Source of the DNA: an uncultured Bacteroides sp. | GTDB taxonomy: Bacteria > Bacteroidota > Bacteroidia > Bacteroidales > Bacteroidaceae | Direction of reading: 5' to 3' | Assembly: GCF_959029255.1 (NCBI RefSeq) | Contig: NZ_CAUFUE010000022.1 | Span: forward strand, 29,582-93,581 | Length of the DNA stretch: 64,000 nucleotides | Part shown: piece by piece, positions 60,230 through 64,000 of the stretch | How positions within the stretch are numbered: position 1 is the stretch's first letter | How the letters are laid out: every line of letters begins with the position of its first letter | The notes under the pieces: generated by a model | Told to the model about the DNA's origin: nothing | What the model saw: the letters and a program-made list of their open reading frames with translations, nothing else | Database searches by the model: none | Program-made: the position numbers and the translations under genes

Positions 60230-61903
60230 ATGATACAAGAGAACTTTATCAAACTATACGAGCATAGTTTCCGTGAAAATTGGGACCTCCCCTGCTACAC
60301 TGATTATGGGGAAGATGAGAGTTATACCTACGGGCAAGTGGCACAGGAAATTGCCAAATTGCACTTGTTGTTCAAGCATTGCAGCCTTCGCCGGGGTGAT
60401 AAGATTTCTATCATCGGCAAGAATAATGCCCGCTGGTGCATCGCTTATATGGCAACTATCACATACGGAGCTATCGTCGTTCCTATCCTGCAGGACTTCA
60501 ACCCGAACGACGTCCATCACATCGTGAACCATTCTGAATCGACTTTCCTTTTCACCAGTGATTCCATTTGGGAACACCTGGAGGAAGAACGGCTGACAGG
60601 GTTACGGGGAGTTTTCTCGCTGACTGATTTCCGTTGCTTGTATCAGCGAGACGGTGAAACTATCCAGCGTTTCCTCAAGCACCTGGATGATGAAATGCAG
60701 GATACTTATCCCAAAGGATTTCACCGGGAGGATGTTGTGTACACCGACTTGTCCAATGACAAGATAATGTTGCTGAATTATACTTCCGGCACTACCGGTT
60801 TCAGTAAAGGCGTCATGCTTACGGGGAATAATCTTGCGGGGAATGTCACCTTCGGAATACGTACACGTTTGTTGGAAAAAGGGGATAAGGTACTGTCATT
60901 CCTGCCGTTGGCTCATGCATACGGTTGCGCTTTCGATTTCCTGACCGCAACGGCTGTGGGTACGCATGTCACTCTTTTAGGGAAGGTTCCTTCTCCCAAA
61001 ATCTTGATGAAAGCTTTTGAGGAAGTAAAACCCAACCTGATTATTACCGTACCTCTTGTCATCGAGAAGATATACAAGAATGTTATTCAGCCCATCATCA
61101 ATAAGAAACCTATGAAATGGGCACTCAGCATTCCATTGCTCGACGGACAGATTTACGGGCAAATCCGTAAAAAGTTGGTAGATGCCCTGGGCGGACGTTT
61201 CAAGGAGGTTATCATTGGTGGCGCTGCCATGAACCCCGAAGTGGAAGAGTTTTTCCATCGCATCAAGTTTCCTTTCACCATCGGCTATGGCATGACGGAA
61301 TGTGCGCCGCTCATCAGCTATGCACCGTGGAATGAGTTTGTACCGACTTCCTCCGGGCGTGTGCTCGACATCATGGAGGCACGTATCTATAAAGAGAATC
61401 CGGAAGCGTCTCTCGGAGAGATTCAGGTACGGGGTGAAAACGTTATGGCAGGTTATTATAAGAACCCGGAAGCCACTAAGGAAGTGTTTACTGAAGATGG
61501 CTGGTTGCGCACCGGCGATTTGGGTACATTGGATGAAAATAATAATCTGTTCATTCGCGGACGTAGCAAAACCATGATTCTCAGTTCAAGCGGTCAAAAC
61601 ATCTTCCCCGAAGAAATTGAAGCGCGTCTCAACAACATGCCTTTCATTCTGGAAAGCCTGGTGATTGAACGCAACAAGAAATTGATTGCCCTGGTTTATG
61701 CGGATTATGAAGCATTGGATTCACTGGGGCTGAACGAACCGGAAAACCTAAAGACCATTATGGACGAGAATTTGAAAAACCTGAATAACAGTGTTGCCAC
61801 TTATGAGAAAGTAAGCCAAATCCAACTCTATCCTACTGAGTTTGAGAAAACACCTAAAAGAAGCATTAAAAGATACTTATATAACAGTATTGCAGAAGTT
61901 TAA
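60230..61903 (+). CDS. Long-chain fatty-acid-CoA ligase (AMP-binding enzyme)
   Basis: Activates fatty acids with ATP and CoA. The 557-residue protein has the AMP-binding P-loop-like motif LNYTSGTTGFSKGVML (about residue 182). Further family blocks are SFLPLAHAYGCAFDF, the gate region IGYGMTECAPLIS (about 355) and WLRTGDLGTLDENNNLFIRG, with the final catalytic lysine in FEKTPKRSIKRYLY. Typical FadD/FAA1-like architecture; substrate chain length unknown. Single-gene unit. Confidence 0.92.
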   Translation: MIQENFIKLYEHSFRENWDLPCYTDYGEDESYTYGQVAQEIAKLHLLFKHCSLRRGDKISIIGKNNARWCIAYMATITYGAIVVPILQDFNPNDVHHIVNHSESTFLFTSDSIWEHLEEERLTGLRGVFSLTDFRCLYQRDGETIQRFLKHLDDEMQDTYPKGFHREDVVYTDLSNDKIMLLNYTSGTTGFSKGVMLTGNNLAGNVTFGIRTRLLEKGDKVLSFLPLAHAYGCAFDFLTATAVGTHVTLLGKVPSPKILMKAFEEVKPNLIITVPLVIEKIYKNVIQPIINKKPMKWALSIPLLDGQIYGQIRKKLVDALGGRFKEVIIGGAAMNPEVEEFFHRIKFPFTIGYGMTECAPLISYAPWNEFVPTSSGRVLDIMEARIYKENPEASLGEIQVRGENVMAGYYKNPEATKEVFTEDGWLRTGDLGTLDENNNLFIRGRSKTMILSSSGQNIFPEEIEARLNNMPFILESLVIERNKKLIALVYADYEALDSLGLNEPENLKTIMDENLKNLNNSVATYEKVSQIQLYPTEFEKTPKRSIKRYLYNSIAEV

Positions 61904-62002
61904 TATGTTATTAAACATGCCAAATGCCGTTAAAACAGTCTGACCTCCAAAAAAAACATAAAAAAAGTTGGGTTTTGGAGAACAACGTATTCAAAAAGTA
62001 CA

Positions 62003-62010
62003 TACCTTTG
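62003..62010 (+). promoter_or_regulatory. -7 element of the Ala-rich lipoprotein gene
   Basis: TACCTTTG fits the consensus, 51 nt before the ATG at 62061. Confidence 0.5.
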
Positions 62011-62060
62011 CAGCGTTTTAATAAAGCAATTGATTGTATTACGTTTTAAAAGTAAAGAAA

Positions 62061-62270
62061 ATGAAAAAATTAGTTTTGATGGCTGCAGCTATCGTAGCAG
62101 TATCTTTCGCATCTTGTGGCAACAAAGCAGCTAACGCTGAACAAGCAACTGCAGATTCTATCCGTATCGCTGACTCAATCGCAGCTGTAGAAGCAGCAGC
62201 AGCTGAAGCAGCAGCCGCAGCAGCAGCTGATACTGTAGTAGTAGATAGCGCAGCCGTTGTAGCTGAATAA
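62061..62270 (+). CDS. Alanine-rich small lipoprotein
   Basis: A 69-residue protein with a lipoprotein signal (VLMAAAIVAVSFASC, Cys about 18), so the mature part is only 51 residues. The body is low-complexity: AAVEAAAAEAAAAAAADTVV, from GCA/GCT codon repeats. No known domain. Abundant small lipoproteins of this kind may be structural. The start at 62061 is chosen for the signal peptide; an upstream TTG at 62034 is unlikely. A strong terminator follows. Confidence 0.75.
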   Translation: MKKLVLMAAAIVAVSFASCGNKAANAEQATADSIRIADSIAAVEAAAAEAAAAAAADTVVVDSAAVVAE

Positions 62271-62296
62271 TTTCAGTACAACACTAGAGAGAATTG

Positions 62297-62338
62297 AAAG
62301 TCTGACGTGCAAAAGCACGAGCAGACTTTTTTTTATTC
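62297..62338 (+). terminator. Rho-independent terminator of the Ala-rich lipoprotein gene
   Basis: AAAGTCTG (62297-62304) pairs with CAGACTTT, with inner GTGC/GCAC pairing, and eight Ts follow. Confidence 0.85.
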
Positions 62339-62606
62339 TTTTTTCTCTATCCTTCCCTCTTCTCAAATGTTAAGTTTTCGTCTTATTTCACAAAAAAGAA
62401 TATCATATCATAGATAAATAGTGAAGTATAGTAGTAATGCCAAATAAAAGTCGTTCCTTTGTACCAACAAAACAATAAGAGGTTTTATTACGATCTGATT
62501 TTCATTATATGTTTCTACTCGATTTACTACATTGAGAATTCTCATTACTGACTACAAATCCATATCACTCCTTTATTGAATTATTAATTTTTTATTTTTT
62601 ATTTTT
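62339..62606. other. Long AT-rich leader region of the RRM gene
   Basis: No gene. A TTCCTTTG box (one mismatch to TAnnTTTG) near 62453-62460 could be the promoter. The last 25 nt before the ATG are almost only A and T (TTATTTTTTATTTTTATG-like), a leader type often seen before Bacteroides RNA-binding protein genes. Confidence 0.4.
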
Positions 62607-62852
62607 ATGAATATGTATATTGGAAACCTTAGCTACAACGTTAAGGAATCAGATTTGAGACAAGTAATGGAAGAGTATGGAACAGTAGATTCAGTGAAAC
62701 TGATTGTTGACCGCGATACCAGAAGATCTAAAGGTTTTGCCTTTGTAGATATGCCTGAAGCATCTGAAGCTCAGAATGCAATCAAGGAATTGAACGGAGC
62801 CGAATATGTAGGTCGTCAGATGGTAGTCAAAGAAGCATTACCAAAAAACTAA
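62607..62852 (+). CDS. RRM-type RNA-binding protein
   Basis: An 81-residue single RNA recognition motif. RNP2 is MYIGNLSYNV at residues 3-12 and RNP1 is RRSKGFAFVDM (about 42-52). Such proteins are abundant post-transcriptional regulators in Bacteroides, and this one is presumably cytoplasmic. It has a long AT-rich leader and a terminator directly after it. Start may be the second ATG (62613). Confidence 0.94.
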   Translation: MNMYIGNLSYNVKESDLRQVMEEYGTVDSVKLIVDRDTRRSKGFAFVDMPEASEAQNAIKELNGAEYVGRQMVVKEALPKN

Positions 62853-62880
62853 AAAGAGCATAATTGCTGACTATAAAGTA

Positions 62881-62914
62881 AAGGCATATCCAAAACTGGG
62901 TATGCCTTTTTTTG
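62881..62914 (+). terminator. Terminator of the RRM gene
   Basis: AAGGCATA and TATGCCTT form the stem, with CC/GG inside, followed by a T-run. The T-run (TTTG at 62911-62914) also serves as -33 of the next promoter. Confidence 0.8.
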
Positions 62915-62941
62915 CTTTTTACTTTTGTTTTCATACCTTTG
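62911..62941 (+). promoter_or_regulatory. Promoter of the DUF6090 gene
   Basis: TTTG (62911-62914) and TACCTTTG (62934-62941) are 19 nt apart. The leader to the ATG at 62967 is about 20 nt. It overlaps the tail of the preceding terminator. Confidence 0.55.
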
Positions 62942-62966
62942 ACAAGTATATCTAATCTGGTATCTA

Positions 62967-63710
62967 ATGAAAACAAAGTTAAAAGAAAAGATAAAGCGGA
63001 TATCTGCTGAATATAAATTCGGCGACTTCTTCCGCAATTTCATTGCGGTAATCCTGGGTATCGTCATTACCTTTGCGGGAAGCGATTACATTTCAGAACA
63101 CAATACACAGAAGGAAGTGGAAAAATCCTTGATGCTGGTAAAAAGCGAGCTCATGCTGAACAGGGAGGAAATGAAAAGCATGGGTGAAACAGTGAGTTTC
63201 GAGCAAAATGCGGCAAGATATCTGTTTCAATATAAAAACAGAATCAACGAAATATCCCCCGACTCCGTTCGGATATATACTCCTTCTCTCTTCCAATGGA
63301 GCAAATTCGAATTCATCAGCGATGCCATGGAAATGCTGAAGTCTTCCACCCTTATCCAAAAAATCAAAAACAAAGAACTGTCTCTGCAAATTATCAAGGT
63401 ATACGGAACTATCAAGTCTGCCGAAAACACCTTTGATATTTATATGAATTATAAGACGCAAAGCCAGGATAAATTCAACGCCAACCCCAAAGTAAGGGCT
63501 TTCACCTATCAACTGACCCGAAAAAGGGAAAAAACAGACGACCGTTTCGAAGACAACTACATGATGGAAGAACTTAAGCTACTGTACTCCCAGCCCGAAG
63601 GACTGCAACTGATACACTCTCTTCCCAACATACACAATCCGCGAGTCTACTTCCATTGTGTAGAAGAGATTGATAAGACAATCGCTGCGATTGAAAAAGA
63701 ATATGATTAA
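62967..63710 (+). CDS. DUF6090-like membrane protein of unknown function
   Basis: A 247-residue protein. GDFFRNFIAVILGIVITFAG (about residues 19-38) gives one transmembrane helix after a short basic cytoplasmic segment. The remainder is helical and probably periplasmic, with EKSLMLVKSELMLNREEMKS just after it. This is the common layout of DUF6090 proteins in Bacteroidetes; the function is unknown. Single-gene unit with its own promoter. Confidence 0.65.
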   Translation: MKTKLKEKIKRISAEYKFGDFFRNFIAVILGIVITFAGSDYISEHNTQKEVEKSLMLVKSELMLNREEMKSMGETVSFEQNAARYLFQYKNRINEISPDSVRIYTPSLFQWSKFEFISDAMEMLKSSTLIQKIKNKELSLQIIKVYGTIKSAENTFDIYMNYKTQSQDKFNANPKVRAFTYQLTRKREKTDDRFEDNYMMEELKLLYSQPEGLQLIHSLPNIHNPRVYFHCVEEIDKTIAAIEKEYD

Positions 63711-63792
63711 AAAAGCTTGTATGTCTTCAATAAAGCCCAAACACAACAACTCCTATCGATAAAATATGTAATTAGAGCTGTTTCCAACAAAA

Positions 63793-63825
63793 AAAAGCCC
63801 GGTCTCATCGGAGAACCGGGCTTTT
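63793..63825 (-). terminator. Bidirectional terminator before rplI end
   Basis: A perfect 11-bp stem (63793-63803 with 63815-63825; core AGCCCGGT/ACCGGGCT). The A8 run on its left gives a U-run on the minus-strand transcript, so it terminates rplI. Confidence 0.85.
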
Positions 63826-63845
63826 CTATATAGAAGTTATTCTTC

Positions 63846-64000
63846 TTATGCTTCTTCAGCAACTACTTCAAAAGGTATTTCTACAGAAACTTCCTTGTGC
63901 AACTTAACGATAGCCTTGTAGTTACCTATTTCTTTCACTGCGTCTTTAACAACGATAATCTTACGATCGATGTTGTGACCCAATTTAGCCAACTCTTCAG
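63846..64000 (-). CDS. rplI: 50S ribosomal protein L9, C-terminal part
   Basis: The minus strand, read from the window edge, encodes HNIDRKIIVVKDAVKEIGNY and then KLHKEVSVEIPFEVVAEEA and a stop at 63846-63848. This is the C-terminal domain of ribosomal protein L9 as seen in Bacteroides. The rest lies beyond the window. L9 binds 23S rRNA near the L1 stalk. Confidence 0.92.
   Translation of the reverse strand, partial: EELAKLGHNIDRKIIVVKDAVKEIGNYKAIVKLHKEVSVEIPFEVVAEEA

Overview
The window is Bacteroides chromosome. The evidence is a SusC/SusD polysaccharide-utilisation locus with a FecI/FecR-type regulator pair, promoters of the Bacteroides form (TAnnTTTG near -7, sometimes TTTG near -33), a cobalamin-dependent ribonucleotide reductase, DUF3244 and DUF6090 proteins, and a Bacteroides-type mobilizable element. 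Only the genus is claimed.

Layout. 1-2450: the tail of a probable polysaccharide lyase, a MATE exporter and a decayed MATE fragment among intergenic palindromes. 2451-7675: housekeeping genes lysS, gpsA, pgi and a HAD phosphatase. 7880-16770: a compact PUL in one direction (ECF sigma, FecR anti-sigma, SusC with an STN signalling domain, SusD, small lipoprotein, GH27 alpha-galactosidase). The receptor is expected to signal glycan binding to the sigma factor through FecR. 16837-26499: tRNA-Arg(CCG), asnA, ung, lptD, an HD protein, an ArnT-like glycosyltransferase, GtrA, a GtrB-like glycosyltransferase and an Ogt-type methyltransferase.

26593-39125: a 12.5-kb integrated mobilizable element. It lies between two copies of an approximately 48-bp repeat that is the 3' end of a BASS-family transporter gene, so the element supplies a replacement C-terminus and leaves the original one stranded 12.5 kb away. 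Its backbone, on the minus strand, is tyrosine recombinase, unknown protein, HTH protein, RepA-like ATPase, Toprim primase, candidate oriT, MobC, MOBP-like relaxase and a membrane coiled-coil protein. Its cargo is a DUF1016 nuclease between direct repeats, an HxlR regulator divergent from a redox-type cassette (NAD(P)-binding protein, unusual MBL-fold protein, PNPOx-like protein), a split RteC-like gene and an HTH protein.

39061-64000: the BASS gene, an amidase-MCE operon, dnaA, a nitroreductase, nrdJ, a CBM20-GH77 amylomaltase, folB, a TPR sensor-like lipoprotein with four small secreted or lipoprotein genes of mostly unknown function, then mgsA, a GT2 enzyme, an LpxL-like acyltransferase, mtaB, an acyl-CoA ligase, an alanine-rich lipoprotein, an RRM protein, a DUF6090 protein and the end of rplI. 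Many intergenic gaps hold long palindromes or short repeat clusters.
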